Source: JBBPZA01 sp038199375 (GTDB taxonomy: Bacteria > Actinomycetota > Thermoleophilia > Solirubrobacterales > Solirubrobacteraceae). From it: a stretch of DNA of 55,660 bases. Position numbers and translations under genes: made by a program. This document shows, piece by piece, positions 55,588 through 55,660 of the stretch. The first letter of the stretch is position 1, and each line of letters starts with the position of its first letter. Where the stretch lies: assembly GCA_038199375.1 (NCBI GenBank), contig JBBPZA010000106.1:1-55660 (forward strand), read 5' to 3'. The notes under the pieces were generated by a model, which was not told the origin of the DNA, did not search any database, and saw only the letters and a list, made by a program, of their open reading frames with translations.

Positions 55588-55660
55588 GTGCGGCGGGAGG
55601 AGATTGAGGCGATCGCGTTGGGGGGCGGTGAGCCGGCGCGGGAGCTTGTGGTCGGGCTGC
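55588..55660 (+). mobile_element. Start of an insertion sequence, probably IS66-type, cut by window edge
   Basis: A GTG-initiated frame reads VRREEIEAIALGGGEPAREL then VVGL to the edge. The RREEIEAI...VVxL opening is like IS66-family transposases. The element may begin near 55530, where the DUF6788-like frame breaks. Only 24 residues are visible, so the family is tentative. Confidence 0.4.

Larger units (their letters stand above)
36430..55660. mobile_element. Integrated genomic (defence) island at the ssrA 3' end, right end not seen
   Basis: The left boundary is the recombinase gene running into ssrA. The content is accessory throughout: recombinase, small excision-type ORF, MerR-like regulator, restriction-modification, second-messenger and helicase defence genes, and transposon remnants. 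I did not find a second copy of the ssrA 3' end in the window, so the right attachment site is probably beyond it, or the island grew by several insertions. Confidence 0.6.

Noticed and set aside
36430..55660. Second copy of the ssrA 3' end marking the right attachment site
   Set aside because: I looked for the GCCGCCTCCAC-type sequence across the island by eye and found no convincing copy; a computed search is needed to be sure.

Overview
The window is very GC-rich, uses GTG and TTG starts freely, and carries the chromosomal order secA - prfB - (nadC, nadA) - ftsE - ftsX - S41 protease - RNase R - smpB - ssrA. Its tmRNA tag, ADSHEFALAA, resembles actinobacterial tags. Together with the tandem S-adenosylhomocysteine hydrolases and the short-leader promoters, this suggests an actinobacterium, probably of the Thermoleophilia/Solirubrobacterales type. 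This is inferred from gene content; no database search was possible.

Bases 1-36,140 look like core chromosome. The order is: a truncated AbiEi-like gene; an MMPL exporter with its TetR repressor and a clear operator; an M20 amidohydrolase and an LCP cell-wall ligase; a sugar-nucleotide cluster (UDP-sugar dehydrogenase, NDP-sugar pyrophosphorylase, phosphoglucose/phosphomannose isomerase); and a MerR regulator overlapping ahcY, followed by a second, catalytically odd SAH hydrolase. Next come a methyltransferase, CtaG and ComF; then hpf, secA, yqgE, prfB (with its programmed frameshift), nadC and nadA; and an HD-GYP signalling protein. A secreted calcium-repeat protein, an ECF sigma factor with a long tail, and an M16 protease follow. 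The stretch closes with ftsE-ftsX-ctpA-rnr, a decayed toxin/antitoxin-like pair, smpB, an M50 protease and ssrA.

From about 36,430 to the right edge the window is an accessory island. A serine recombinase gene runs antisense into the last ~78 bases of ssrA, which marks a tmRNA-associated integration. Behind it lie a small basic/helical ORF with a 21-bp palindrome over its start codon, a MerR-like regulator, and a type II restriction-modification set (C5 methyltransferase, Vsr nuclease, PD-(D/E)XK endonuclease). An IS256 remnant separates these from an 11-kb leftward gene string: tandem-domain nucleotide cyclase, E2-like protein, Pycsar-type membrane effector, a ~1000-aa unknown, and a ~1760-aa DUF1998 helicase (the last two look like a Druantia III-like pair). 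The five genes overlap or lie within about 50 bp of each other. A divergent single-chain HTH + ImmA-type metalloprotease faces them, as expected of a defence regulator. After it come a remnant resembling the C-terminus of an E1/ThiF protein and broken transposon genes, ending in what looks like a partial IS66-type element.

The main candidate for an undescribed system is this composite operon. Cyclic-nucleotide signalling (cyclase plus membrane effector), a ubiquitin-conjugation-like protein and a giant helicase appear to share one transcript under a fused CapH/CapP-like switch.
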